Source of the DNA: Hymenobacter sp. BT188
Lineage (GTDB): Bacteria > Bacteroidota > Bacteroidia > Cytophagales > Hymenobacteraceae
Assembly (NCBI RefSeq): GCF_014333585.1
Contig: NZ_JACSCW010000004.1
Location: 186,001 to 250,000, forward strand
Direction of reading: 5' to 3'
DNA length: 64,000 bases
The position numbers and the translations under genes were made by a program. Positions 54,065-62,839 of this stretch are shown in pieces; the stretch's first letter is position 1; each line of letters starts with the position of its first letter. The notes beneath the pieces were generated by a model. It was not told where the DNA came from and did no database searches. It was given only the letters and a program-made list of their open reading frames with translations.

Positions 54065-55048
54065 ATGAGAGTAAACCTAACAGTTGCGGCGGCTTGCTTT
54101 GGATTAGCTGCTTTTTTTTCTGCCTCTGCACAATCGATTGTGAACCCAGCGCTTAACCCGCCGGGAGGTAATCCCATCATCAAAAACAAGTACACCGCCG
54201 ACCCGGCCGCGTTGGTATATAAAGACAAAGTGTATATCTACGCTGGTCACGATGAGGCGCCGCCCAAGCAGGAACGCTACGTGATGAACGAGTGGCTCTG
54301 CTATTCGTCGTCGGATATGGTGAACTGGACGGAGCATCCGGTGCCACTGGCGGCCAAGGATTTTGCCTGGGCCAAAGGCGACTCCTGGGCTTCGCAGGTG
54401 GTGGAGCGCAACGGCAAATTCTACTGGTACGTGGCCGTTGAGCATGGCACTATCAAAGGCAAAGCCCTTGGAGTAGCAGTGGCCGATAACCCTTTGGGAC
54501 CGTTCAAAGATGCGCGCGGCTCGGCCTTGATTACCAATGACATGACCACCAAAGCCACGATTAGTTGGGACGATATAGATCCTACTGTCTGGATCGATGA
54601 GAAAGGTCATGCGTATTTGTTTTGGGGAAACACGGCTTGCTACTACGCCAAGCTCAAGCCCAATATGACCGAACTGGACGGTCCCATTCAAACCATAGAT
54701 CTGCCCAAATTCACCGAAGCTCCCTGGATTCATAAGCGCGGCGATTGGTACTACTTATCGTATGCGTCGGGCTTCCCAGAGAAAATCGTGTATGCCATGA
54801 GCAAGAAGATTGAAGGCCCGTGGGAATACAAAGGCATTCTGAATGAAATAGCGGGCAATTCCAACACCAACCATCAATCAATTATCGATTTTAAAGGTCA
54901 GTCCTACTTTATCTACCATAATGGCGCTCTCCAGACGGATGGAGGCAGCTTCCGCCGTTCCGTCTGCATCGACAACCTTTACTACAACAAGGACGGCACG
55001 ATGAAACGCGTTGTGATGACGACCGAAGGAGTGAAGCCGGCTAAATAA
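54065..55048 (+). CDS. GH43 arabinan-acting glycosidase, secreted
   Basis: Protein of 327 residues with signal MRVNLTVAAACFGLAAFFSASAQ. GH43 residues: YTADPAALVYKD (Asp), WDDIDPTVWIDEKG (Asp), KFTEAPWIHKRGD (Glu). HQSIIDFKGQSYFIYHNG supplies the late-blade histidine region. Likely an alpha-L-arabinofuranosidase or exo-arabinanase working with the GH43 at 49843 and the GH51. The perfect palindrome CACAATCGATTGTG is embedded in codons for AQSIV at the signal cleavage site (54129-54142), suggesting repression from within the gene. Confidence 0.92.
   Translation: MRVNLTVAAACFGLAAFFSASAQSIVNPALNPPGGNPIIKNKYTADPAALVYKDKVYIYAGHDEAPPKQERYVMNEWLCYSSSDMVNWTEHPVPLAAKDFAWAKGDSWASQVVERNGKFYWYVAVEHGTIKGKALGVAVADNPLGPFKDARGSALITNDMTTKATISWDDIDPTVWIDEKGHAYLFWGNTACYYAKLKPNMTELDGPIQTIDLPKFTEAPWIHKRGDWYYLSYASGFPEKIVYAMSKKIEGPWEYKGILNEIAGNSNTNHQSIIDFKGQSYFIYHNGALQTDGGSFRRSVCIDNLYYNKDGTMKRVVMTTEGVKPAK
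54129..54142. promoter_or_regulatory. Intragenic candidate LacI operator CACAATCGATTGTG
   Basis: A perfect 14-bp palindrome 65 bp inside the GH43 gene. The identical 14-mer is found in the GH51 gene at 59133-59146, again encoding A-Q-S-I-V but in a different part of the signal peptide. Confidence 0.7.
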
Positions 55049-55062
55049 CCGGGCTGTATTGA

Positions 55063-55108
55063 CAACAGAAAAGGGGCCGACTGAATGCAGTCGGCCCCTT
55101 TTCTGTTG
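55063..55108. terminator. Bidirectional terminator between GH43 and GH27
   Basis: CAACAGAAAAGGGGCCGACTG is perfectly matched by CAGTCGGCCCCTTTTCTGTTG around a 4-base loop, between two convergent genes. Confidence 0.93.
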
Positions 55109-55126
55109 ATTGAACGGACGCTAAAT

Positions 55127-56971
55127 CTACTTGGGTTTCTGCTTGGGTGAAATCCGATACAACCCAGCGCCATGACGGCGGATGTGGGGGGCAAATTTGC
55201 CGGTAAACGTGCCCACTTCCTTGCCCGTCCACAGATTGTGAATAGTGCATGCGGAGTTGAAGCCCAGCTGCTGCAAGGCTACTTCCACCTGTGCTGAATC
55301 CGGAGGCACAGGCTTAAATGGGTTTTTGGTAAACACTAAAAACTCTATTGTCCCGCCAGTATTTTGTGCTGCGCCCGCGTTGTCGATGCCAACGGAAGCG
55401 GTGAAGCGTGTGAAGCCAGGGGGCAAATCGAACTCAATCATGGAGTTGGAGTGCGTTCCGATGCCGTCCGTATATTTTTTACCTCCCACCAGCAAGTCGG
55501 CGCCGGATACGCTTTTGTTGGCCGTTACCTTGCCCCAACCAGCGGAGGCTTGTTCCCACGGCAAACTGCTCAGCATGACGCTTTTTTGGCCGCTGGATAG
55601 GGTAGGAGATAGCCAATCGGCGTGGTCCCAGGCAATATCATCGCCGCCGTTGCGCACATTTAGATAGAGCTTTTTTGCCCCCCGAATGTCGATGTCCACG
55701 GGTTTGCTATGACCCGGCGTTTGACGCGTAATAAGGCCGCTCGACCAAGCTGCTTCTTTCTCCGAAGCCAGTTCCTGATCCTGAGCATTAAACAGCGCGA
55801 GGTATTTGTCGCCACTTTTGGGGTCGTCGGCTACCCAGGCAATGAGGTCGTTTCGGCGAAAAAGCTGACGGTTATTCGTGCTAGTGCTGTGCATGGCCAA
55901 TACTTCCTTGTTGGTCAGCAGAGAAAGGGTAAAAGCATCATTACTAGGCAAATCGCCCCCAAACATTAGCGGCGAGCGGAAGATGGACCACAGCGACATG
56001 AGCGTGTACTGCTCATCCTTGGTGAAGCGCGACATGCGGTCATCGCCCCGCTCCGCCCGAATTCCAATGCGGCCAAGCGGCAGCATATCGGCATCGGGCC
56101 AGGCGCCGGGCATGCTGTAAGGTGCCCAGCGGTTGCAGACCTCAAAGTGTTCCTTCAACTGCTCCCAACTATCCCAGAAGTCACCCACAGTGCGCCACAT
56201 ATTGGCGTGCTGCTGCACGTGCTTGGCCTGGGCAATAGGTGTTTCGCCCGGCGACGTGCTCAGCACAATCGGTCGCCCTGTCAGGTCGATGGCCTTGCGA
56301 ATCATCTCAACTTCCGGCGCGTGGTAGGGCGAGGAGAGGTCATCGACTTTCACGAAATCAACGCCCCAGTCGGCGTACATTTTAAACAGCGAGTTGTAAT
56401 ACTCCTGCGCGCCCGGCCGCCCGGCGACTACAGTGTACATATCGCGCAGCCACCCCGCTTGGCCTTCCTTCGAGTAGATATCGGCCGCCGTTGCCTTACT
56501 CCCCAGAATGGGTAGTTTCCGGTTGACGGCTACTACGGGCACGCCGCGCATAATATGAATCCCGAATTTCAGCCCTTTGCTGTGCATGTAATCAGCCAGC
56601 GGCTTAAACCCTTGCCCATTCGCCGCGGACGGAAACCGATTCACGGCCGGCACGAAGCGCCCGTACTGGTCGATATTCCAGTCTGGATTTTTCTCGTTGT
56701 AGCCGTGGGCCGTATCGTTGCCCACATACCAGCGAATATCCACCACTACATATTCCCAGCCGCTAGCCTTGAGGTACTTCGCCATATAAGCGGCGTTTGC
56801 TTTTACCTCGGCTTCGGTTACGGTGGGGCCGTAGCAGTCCCAGCTATTCCAGCCCATAGGCGGAGTTAGCGCCCACTGGTGAAAAGCACGCGTGGGGGGC
56901 TTTTCTTGTGCCTGAACAGATAGTCCCGCGGCCAGAGCAGGAAGCAGCAGAAGCGTACCTAAGTTTTTCAT
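55127..56971 (-). CDS. GH27-family glycosidase with C-terminal NPCBM-like domain (alpha-galactosidase or beta-L-arabinopyranosidase)
   Basis: About 614 residues from MKNLGTLLLLPALAAGLSVQAQ (signal peptide). The GH27 barrel starts ALTPPMGWNSWDCYG. The nucleophile aspartate is in VDFVKVDDL and the acid/base aspartate in PGAWPDADMLPLG. Residues about 470-600 (DLLVGGKKYTDGIGTHSNSMIEFDLPPGFTRFTASVGID) are an NPCBM-type binding domain. GH27 includes alpha-galactosidases and beta-L-arabinopyranosidases, and the arabinose context makes the second plausible. The frame extends to an ATG at 57052, but that would translate the terminator hairpin at 57009-57047. Confidence 0.9.
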   Translation of the reverse strand: MKNLGTLLLLPALAAGLSVQAQEKPPTRAFHQWALTPPMGWNSWDCYGPTVTEAEVKANAAYMAKYLKASGWEYVVVDIRWYVGNDTAHGYNEKNPDWNIDQYGRFVPAVNRFPSAANGQGFKPLADYMHSKGLKFGIHIMRGVPVVAVNRKLPILGSKATAADIYSKEGQAGWLRDMYTVVAGRPGAQEYYNSLFKMYADWGVDFVKVDDLSSPYHAPEVEMIRKAIDLTGRPIVLSTSPGETPIAQAKHVQQHANMWRTVGDFWDSWEQLKEHFEVCNRWAPYSMPGAWPDADMLPLGRIGIRAERGDDRMSRFTKDEQYTLMSLWSIFRSPLMFGGDLPSNDAFTLSLLTNKEVLAMHSTSTNNRQLFRRNDLIAWVADDPKSGDKYLALFNAQDQELASEKEAAWSSGLITRQTPGHSKPVDIDIRGAKKLYLNVRNGGDDIAWDHADWLSPTLSSGQKSVMLSSLPWEQASAGWGKVTANKSVSGADLLVGGKKYTDGIGTHSNSMIEFDLPPGFTRFTASVGIDNAGAAQNTGGTIEFLVFTKNPFKPVPPDSAQVEVALQQLGFNSACTIHNLWTGKEVGTFTGKFAPHIRRHGAGLYRISPKQKPK

Positions 56972-57008
56972 AAGGCTAATCTTGGATAAGCGGCTGGTGC
57001 AAAAAAAT

Positions 57009-57047
57009 GGGTGGAGAAAAAGAACCTGTTGCTTCCTTTTTCCACCC
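57009..57047 (-). terminator. Terminator after GH51
   Basis: GGGTGGAGAAAAAG and CTTTTTCCACCC arms (with a short internal loop) lie between the GH51 stop (57072) and the GH27 start (56971), both minus strand; an A-run at 57001-57007 gives a U-tract on the transcript. Confidence 0.7.
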
Positions 57048-57071
57048 ACCAATTACTAGTTAATCGAACAC

Positions 57072-59174
57072 TTATCGCTTACCAGGAACGCGTAAAACCG
57101 TGAAGGAATTGGGCGCCAATGTGTAGCTGATAGTCGAAGATTTTACCGTAAATTTTTCCTCTTTCGGAGCAATGTTCATAGGCTGTTCGATGCTGTTCAC
57201 CGCATTCAAATCGTTGCTGGCTAACACAGTAGCTTTGCCCGACTTGCCTAGTTTTTTTGCGCCTGCTAAGTTCAGGGTTATGGTGCGGGGCTGGGGCGAG
57301 TAGTTCACCAGCTTTACCACTACTTCCCCAGCTTTGTCGTCGGCTACGGCGCTGGCGAAGAGGTTATCCTGGCCGTTCTTGGCGTTGTTGCCAAGTTGCA
57401 CGGGCAGCATCGTAGTGCCGGGGTTGGTAGCGAATAGCTTCTGCACGTAGTAGTTAGGCGTGCCGTACGCTTTCAGGTTGTCAAACCAGATAAGGTCTGG
57501 CGTCCACTGCCAAGCGTCAACGTGGGCAAACAGGGGAGCGTAGGAGGCCATGGTTACCACGTCGGCGTTGCGCTCCAAGCCCGTCATGAAGGCGGCCTCT
57601 GAGATGGCGCAATCCCAGTTGTTCTTGTTGTCAGGGCTGCCGATGGCTACGCTTTGAGCAGCATATTCGCCAGCGAAAATTTTGGGGCCGGTGCGGGGGT
57701 AATTGTCGTAGCGGCCAACGTTCTCACGGAACCACTCGGGCTTCGCGTAGTAGTGCTCGTCAATCAACTCGGCTTTCAGCTCCCGCAGCTTTGCACTAGC
57801 CTTATCAAACAACTCACCACCTGGCGAGGGGCCCGCACTGCTCACAATGTTCATATTAGGGTACTTCGCCTTCACGGCTTTGGCAAACGGCTCATAGCGC
57901 TCCAAATACTGCGGGCCCCACTGCTCATTACCAATCCCGATATACTTCAGATTAAAAGGAGCCGGGTGGCCCATAGCCACGCGTTTTGCCCCCCAGGTGC
58001 TGGTAGCAGGGCCATTGGCAAACTCAATCAAGTCGAGGGCATCCTGAATGAAGGTGTCGAGCGTTGGGTCATCGTCGGCGTGGTCATGGGCCGGGGCGCT
58101 GGGGCCACCGGCGGCCGTGATGGGGGCCAGTTCTGCGGAGTTGAACTGGCAAGCCATGCCTACGTTCAAAATAGGCAGGGGCTCAGCACCAAGGTCTTCT
58201 GATAGTTGGAAATACTCGAAGAAACCTAAGCCGAACGACTGATAATAGTCGGGGGTGAAGCGGTGCTTAAACTCAGTATTCCAGCGGTTGATGATAGGGG
58301 AGCGGGAGGCCACGTCACCGATTGTTTCCTTCCACTGGTAACGGTTATCGAGCGTGACGCCCTCCACAATGCAGCCGCCGGGAAAGCGCAGAAAGCCGGG
58401 GTTCATATCCTTCAATAGCTGCACGAGGTCGGCGCGCATACCATTTTCTCGCTTCATCCAGGTATCCTTCGGGAATAACGATACCACGTCCAGGTCCAGG
58501 GTGCCGGTGCCATCTACGGTCAGTTTGAGGCGCGCTTTGGCGGCCGTAGCCGAAGGCTTCAGCACCACGCTGTACTTTTTCCACTCACTGGTAAGGCCAG
58601 TGATTTTGGTCTGGGCCAGCACCTTCCCCGAGGAGGGCGCTTCAGGACCACCTCCCTGGGCGCGGGCGGGCTCTTCTATCGTCACATTTAGCCCCCCGAC
58701 GTTCCCGGGGCCACGGCGGGCATACACCGAAAACGTGTACTCAACTCCTTCCTTCACGCCCATTCCCCGAAAGCCCTCGTTTACGAAGCCCGCGTCGGGG
58801 CTGGCGGTGGTAGCGGTCAGGCGAAGGAAGTGGCTATTTTTTTCGCTGATGGGCTGCTGACTGGAAACCGTGTAAGTGGAAAGGGCCGATGCACCTTTGA
58901 TGCCTTTCCAGCCGATCAGGCGGTCATCGGTTTCAAACGACTTATTCTTGACCAGTTCCGGATAAAGACCACCGTCGGCGCCGAAGTTGATGTCCTCGAA
59001 AAACAGACCGTACATGGTCCTGGCAATTGGGGCCCCGGGTTTGTTTACCTGCACCGTGATGGTGCTGGGCGCGCCGGCCGTCTGGGCTTGCACCGCATTG
59101 CTGGCCAGCACTCCAGAGAGAGCCAAACTGAACACAATCGATTGTGCTTTATGGGAAATAAAGAGAGTCTCCAT
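57072..59174 (-). CDS. GH51 alpha-L-arabinofuranosidase, secreted
   Basis: About 700 residues from METLFISHKAQSIVFSLALSGVLASNAVQAQ. After a carbohydrate-binding-like beta domain (residues about 60-220) comes the GH51 barrel: RFPGGCIVEG, YIGIGNEQWGPQYLERYEPFAKA (acid/base Glu) and KIFAGEYAAQS (nucleophile Glu), then a C-terminal beta domain. It releases L-arabinose from arabinan or arabino-oligosaccharides, feeding the transporter and araA/B/D next to it. The ATG at 59174 is chosen; an in-frame TTG at 59213 adds 13 residues. The operator 14-mer lies 28 bp inside the gene. Confidence 0.94.
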   Translation of the reverse strand: METLFISHKAQSIVFSLALSGVLASNAVQAQTAGAPSTITVQVNKPGAPIARTMYGLFFEDINFGADGGLYPELVKNKSFETDDRLIGWKGIKGASALSTYTVSSQQPISEKNSHFLRLTATTASPDAGFVNEGFRGMGVKEGVEYTFSVYARRGPGNVGGLNVTIEEPARAQGGGPEAPSSGKVLAQTKITGLTSEWKKYSVVLKPSATAAKARLKLTVDGTGTLDLDVVSLFPKDTWMKRENGMRADLVQLLKDMNPGFLRFPGGCIVEGVTLDNRYQWKETIGDVASRSPIINRWNTEFKHRFTPDYYQSFGLGFFEYFQLSEDLGAEPLPILNVGMACQFNSAELAPITAAGGPSAPAHDHADDDPTLDTFIQDALDLIEFANGPATSTWGAKRVAMGHPAPFNLKYIGIGNEQWGPQYLERYEPFAKAVKAKYPNMNIVSSAGPSPGGELFDKASAKLRELKAELIDEHYYAKPEWFRENVGRYDNYPRTGPKIFAGEYAAQSVAIGSPDNKNNWDCAISEAAFMTGLERNADVVTMASYAPLFAHVDAWQWTPDLIWFDNLKAYGTPNYYVQKLFATNPGTTMLPVQLGNNAKNGQDNLFASAVADDKAGEVVVKLVNYSPQPRTITLNLAGAKKLGKSGKATVLASNDLNAVNSIEQPMNIAPKEEKFTVKSSTISYTLAPNSFTVLRVPGKR
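59133..59146. promoter_or_regulatory. Intragenic candidate LacI operator CACAATCGATTGTG
   Basis: Perfect 14-bp palindrome 28-42 bp downstream of the GH51 ATG, identical to 54129-54142. It is placed where a bound repressor could block initiation or early elongation. Confidence 0.7.
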
Positions 59175-59259
59175 AAGTACGTTTTTAGGTGGGAAGTAGG
59201 CTTTTGAATTCAAGAAGTAAAATTCGGTTAGTTGCTTGATGGTAGTGTACTAACCAGCA

Positions 59260-59356
59260 CGAGGTAGAGGCACCCCCTTGTTTCTCGACGTCGAACGATT
59301 GATACGGCGCCGTTCAACTAAACATTAAGGAGACACAGATAGGTGCCTCTACTTCG
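59260..59356. repeat. Intergenic inverted repeat, related to the GTAGAGACGCG family
   Basis: CGAGGTAGAGGCACC is matched by GGTGCCTCTACTTCG about 80 bp later. The internal GTCGAACGAT and CGTTCAAC segments resemble those of the repeats at 2251 and 8304. It lies between the SSS transporter and GH51. Confidence 0.7.
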
Positions 59357-59407
59357 TTTTGGCTAACTCAAACAATTTCTAAAGAAGTAAGTGCAGCTAA
59401 AGAGCCA

Positions 59408-59443
59408 AAAAAAGCCCCCCAATCATCTTCTGGGGGGCTTTTT
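59408..59443. terminator. Terminator of the SSS transporter, built from an inverted pair of GGGGGGC motifs
   Basis: AAAAAAAGCCCCCCA and TGGGGGGCTTTTT arms, loop about 11 bases, ending 4 bases beyond the transporter stop (minus strand). Confidence 0.92.
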
Positions 59444-59446
59444 CAA

Positions 59447-61132
59447 TTACCAGTAAACAGTGTAGAGCGTGGTGATAAGAACAAAGACCACGATAGAGCC
59501 AATGGCGAAGCTGCGGTTCGTTTTAAACATGCTGCGATCAATTTCCAGGCCGTTGGTTTTCACGCCCATCCTGTTCTCAATCAAGCTAATAACCAACATC
59601 ATCAGTACGCAAATGACGAACACGATGCCCATGCGGTCGAGGAAAGGAATCTCGAAGGGAGCACCGGCAGCCGGCTGCACCGCAAAACCGAACGGAGCCA
59701 GGAACGACAGATCCATCATGTTCGGCAGGAACTTAAGCAGAACCGACAGCAGGAAACCGCCGATAGTAGCAAACAGGGCTGCCGTAGAAGTGGTTTTCTT
59801 CCAGAAGAAGCCCAGGATAAACATGGCGAAAATACCCGGCGACACGAAGCCCGTGTATTCCTGAATGTACTGGAAGCCGCCTTTCTTGTCGATGCCCAGG
59901 AAGGGAGCGATGAGTACGCCCAGAATCATGGCCACTACCACCGAGATTTTGCCTACGCGTACCAGCTGCTTCTCTGAGGCGCCCTCGTTGAACACTTTCT
60001 TATAAATGTCGAGGGTAAAGATGGTGGCAATACTGTTGGCTTTGCCAGCCAGTGAGGCTACTACCGCCGCCGTAAGAGCCGCAAAAGACAAGCCTTTCAA
60101 GCCTACGGGCAAAATATTGAGCAGCACCGGATAAGCCCGGTCGGGGTTCAACTCTCCGTCCTGCATCATCTCTCCGCCAAATACGTCGGCCTTAAACAGT
60201 ACATACGCTGCGATACCTGGCAACACTACAATTATAGGCATCAACATCTTCAGAAACGCAGCGAACAGCAGGCCAGCGCGAGCCGTGGGCAGGTCGGCAC
60301 CGAGGGCGCGCTGGGTGATGTATTGGTTGCAACCCCAATAGTTTAGGTTCACAATCCACATACCGCCGAGCAGCACCGTCAGGCCGGGCAGGTCGAGGTA
60401 GTTCGGATTGTCACGATTGAAAATCATGTGGAAGTGGTCGTTGGCCTGGCTTGTCATCAGCGAGAAGCCCTTGAGCACGCCCGTACTGCCGTAGTGCTCA
60501 GCTACCAGATTCAAAGCCAGATACGTAGTAGCCAAGCCCCCCAGAATCAGGAAGAACACCTGAATTACGTCGGTGTAGCCAATTACTTTCATACCGCCCA
60601 GCGTAATGAAGATAGCGAATGTGGCCAGTAGGTACATGCAGAGCGTGATGTCGAAACCCGAGATGCTGCTGATGGCAATAGCCCCGAGGTAGAGAATCGA
60701 AGTCAGGTTTACGACCACATACAACATGAGCCAGAAAACGGCCATAATCATGGCCACCGTGCTGTTGTAGCGCTGGCTCAGAAACTGCGGCATCGTGGCA
60801 ATGTTGTTTTTCAGGTATACTGGAATGAAAAAAACCGCCACGATAATCAGCGTGATAGACGCCATCCATTCATAGGTGGCAATGGCCAGACCCATCTTAA
60901 ATCCGGAGCCCGACATGCCCACAAACTGCTCAGCCGAGATGTTGGAGGCAATGAGGGAAGAGCCAATGGCCCACCATGTTAGGGAGCCTTCGGCAAGGAA
61001 GTAATCCTTGGAGTCGCCGTCCACAGTGCCATCGTGCGTGTTTTTGCGGCGGTAAATCCAGATGCCATAGCCGGCAACAATGATGAAGTAAATAATGAAA
61101 ACGATGTAGTCAATCGTTGCGAGCTGATTCAT
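59447..61132 (-). CDS. Sodium/solute symporter (SSS family), likely arabinose importer
   Basis: Inner-membrane protein of 561 residues with about 13-14 hydrophobic segments. SSS/SGLT-type features include DYFLAEGSLTWWAIGSSLIASNISAEQFVGMSGSGFKMG near the N-terminus, WGCNQYITQRALGADLPTARAGLLFAA in the middle and AALTAAVVASLAGKANSIATIFTLDIYKK. It lies directly downstream of araA in the same direction, so L-arabinose (or an arabinoside) imported with sodium is the likely cargo; specificity is inferred from position. Confidence 0.93.
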   Translation of the reverse strand: MNQLATIDYIVFIIYFIIVAGYGIWIYRRKNTHDGTVDGDSKDYFLAEGSLTWWAIGSSLIASNISAEQFVGMSGSGFKMGLAIATYEWMASITLIIVAVFFIPVYLKNNIATMPQFLSQRYNSTVAMIMAVFWLMLYVVVNLTSILYLGAIAISSISGFDITLCMYLLATFAIFITLGGMKVIGYTDVIQVFFLILGGLATTYLALNLVAEHYGSTGVLKGFSLMTSQANDHFHMIFNRDNPNYLDLPGLTVLLGGMWIVNLNYWGCNQYITQRALGADLPTARAGLLFAAFLKMLMPIIVVLPGIAAYVLFKADVFGGEMMQDGELNPDRAYPVLLNILPVGLKGLSFAALTAAVVASLAGKANSIATIFTLDIYKKVFNEGASEKQLVRVGKISVVVAMILGVLIAPFLGIDKKGGFQYIQEYTGFVSPGIFAMFILGFFWKKTTSTAALFATIGGFLLSVLLKFLPNMMDLSFLAPFGFAVQPAAGAPFEIPFLDRMGIVFVICVLMMLVISLIENRMGVKTNGLEIDRSMFKTNRSFAIGSIVVFVLITTLYTVYW

Positions 61133-61189
61133 TTGAGGGAAGTAGGGCTTTTGGCTGACAGATGGTAAGGATTTGGGAAAGTAGTGAAA

Positions 61190-62680
61190 TTATCGGCTGC
61201 CGTAAGCTACTTCGTTGTAGCGCAACTCATTTTTAAATGTGCGCAACTTGGTATCGTCATCTATCAAAACGTATTCGATACCAGCCATCTCGGCAAAGTC
61301 CTCTAAATATTCAGCTGTCAAATTCTGACTGTAGCCTGTGTGGTGAGCACCGCCGGCCAAAATCCAGGCCGCCGCGCCTACTGTTAAGGTTGGTTTTACT
61401 TTCCAAAGCACGCGGGCTACGGGGAGCTTAGGCAGGTCCTGCTCGGGCTCTACGGCTTCTACCTCGTTCACCAGCAAACGGAAACGATTACCCATATCTA
61501 CAAGCGTAGCGTTCAGGGCCGGGCCGGCCGGGCAATTGAACACCAGGCGCACCGGGTCAGCTTTGCCGCCAATTCCGAGGGGGTGTACTTCGCAGCGCAC
61601 TTTGCCCGTAGATATAGTGGGGCAAATTTCGAGCATATGGGAGCCGAGCACCTGGTTGTTGTTGGGGGCCAGGTGATAGGTGTAGTCTTCCATAAAAGAA
61701 TTGCCCCCCGGCATACCAGCGCCCATCACTTTCATAGCCCGCACCAGCGCGGAGGTTTTCCAGTCGCCCTCGCCACCGAAGCCGTAGCCCTCAGCCATCA
61801 GACGCTGCGTAGCAATGCCGGGTAGCTGGGCCATGCCGTGCAAATCCTCGAAGGTATCGGTGAAGCCTTTGGCGCCGGTGTCCTGCAAGAACTTGCGCAT
61901 GCCGGCCTCTATGCGGGCGGCCTCGCGCAACGACTCGCGCTGACTACCGCCATCTTTCAAGGTGTCGGCCAACTCATACTGCTGGGCGTAATCGGCCATC
62001 AACTCATCGATCTGCGCGTCGCTCACTGCATTGATAACGGCCACTAAATCGCCAATACCGTAGGTGTTCACGGAGTAGCCAAACTTGATTTCGGCTTCTA
62101 CCTTGTCGCCTTCAGTAACGGCTACATAGCGCATGTTGTCGCCGAAGCGGACGAATTTTGCCCCCTGCCAGTCGGCCCAGGCGCAAGCCACGCGAGCCCA
62201 CACATTCAGGCTCTGATGCACGGCGGGATCTTGCCAGTGGCCTACTACTACTTTCCGATTCAGGCGCATGCGGGTACCAATGAACCCAAATTCCCGGTCG
62301 CCGTGCGCCGATTGGTTGGTGTTCATGAAGTCCATGTCAATGTCTGCCCACGGAATGTCGCGGTTGAACTGGGTGTGCAGGTGGGCCATCGGCTTTTGCA
62401 GAATCTTCAGGCCGTTAATCCACATTTTGGCCGGCGAGAAAGTATGCATCCACGCAATCAGGCCCACGCAGTTTTTGGTGGTATTGGCTTCCTGCATGAG
62501 CTGAAAAATCTCATCGGGACCAGTTAGTACGGGCTTAAATACGATTTTGATGGGTAGCTCTGTATCCAGCGCAGCAGCAATCTGCTGAGAATGCTGCGCC
62601 ACCTGTTCCAGTGTTTCGGGACCGTAGAGGTGTTGGCTACCAGTAATAAACCAAGCTTCGTAGTGGGAAATGTCTAGCAT
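61190..62680 (-). CDS. araA: L-arabinose isomerase
   Basis: Enzyme of about 496 residues converting L-arabinose to L-ribulose. It opens with the AraA signature [22 protein letters not shown] and has GVIAWMHTF-like [35 protein letters not shown] [22 protein letters not shown] and [11 protein letters not shown], which contain metal-site residues. I chose the ATG at 62680 ([10 protein letters not shown]). An upstream ATG at 62734 would translate into the hairpin repeat. Gene order araB-araD-araA-transporter on the minus strand is a standard arabinose operon. Confidence 0.97.
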   Translation of the reverse strand: MLDISHYEAWFITGSQHLYGPETLEQVAQHSQQIAAALDTELPIKIVFKPVLTGPDEIFQLMQEANTTKNCVGLIAWMHTFSPAKMWINGLKILQKPMAHLHTQFNRDIPWADIDMDFMNTNQSAHGDREFGFIGTRMRLNRKVVVGHWQDPAVHQSLNVWARVACAWADWQGAKFVRFGDNMRYVAVTEGDKVEAEIKFGYSVNTYGIGDLVAVINAVSDAQIDELMADYAQQYELADTLKDGGSQRESLREAARIEAGMRKFLQDTGAKGFTDTFEDLHGMAQLPGIATQRLMAEGYGFGGEGDWKTSALVRAMKVMGAGMPGGNSFMEDYTYHLAPNNNQVLGSHMLEICPTISTGKVRCEVHPLGIGGKADPVRLVFNCPAGPALNATLVDMGNRFRLLVNEVEAVEPEQDLPKLPVARVLWKVKPTLTVGAAAWILAGGAHHTGYSQNLTAEYLEDFAEMAGIEYVLIDDDTKLRTFKNELRYNEVAYGSR

Positions 62681-62710
62681 GATGGGAGAAAGAAATGTCA
62701 GAAGTTTCTT

Positions 62711-62813
62711 GTCATGCTGAGCTTGTCGAAGCATCTCTACCGCTTCGTTGCAATACTAATAATTGCTAATGCGGTAGAGATGCTTCGACAAGCTCAGCAT
62801 GACGGTCTAGTTG
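62711..62813. repeat. Intergenic hairpin repeat (GTCATGC family) between araD and araA
   Basis: GTCATGCTGAGCTTGTCGAAG pairs with CTTCGACAAGCTCAGCATGAC, extended by CATCTCTACCGC/GCGGTAGAGATG. It separates co-directional operon genes, so it could modulate read-through or mRNA stability. Confidence 0.9.
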
Positions 62814-62839
62814 TTCATAGTTTGTGTTAAGACAGCAGC

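Noticed and set aside
56972..57052. N-terminal extension of the GH27 protein
   Set aside because: It would translate the upstream terminator hairpin and place residues before an otherwise normal signal peptide.
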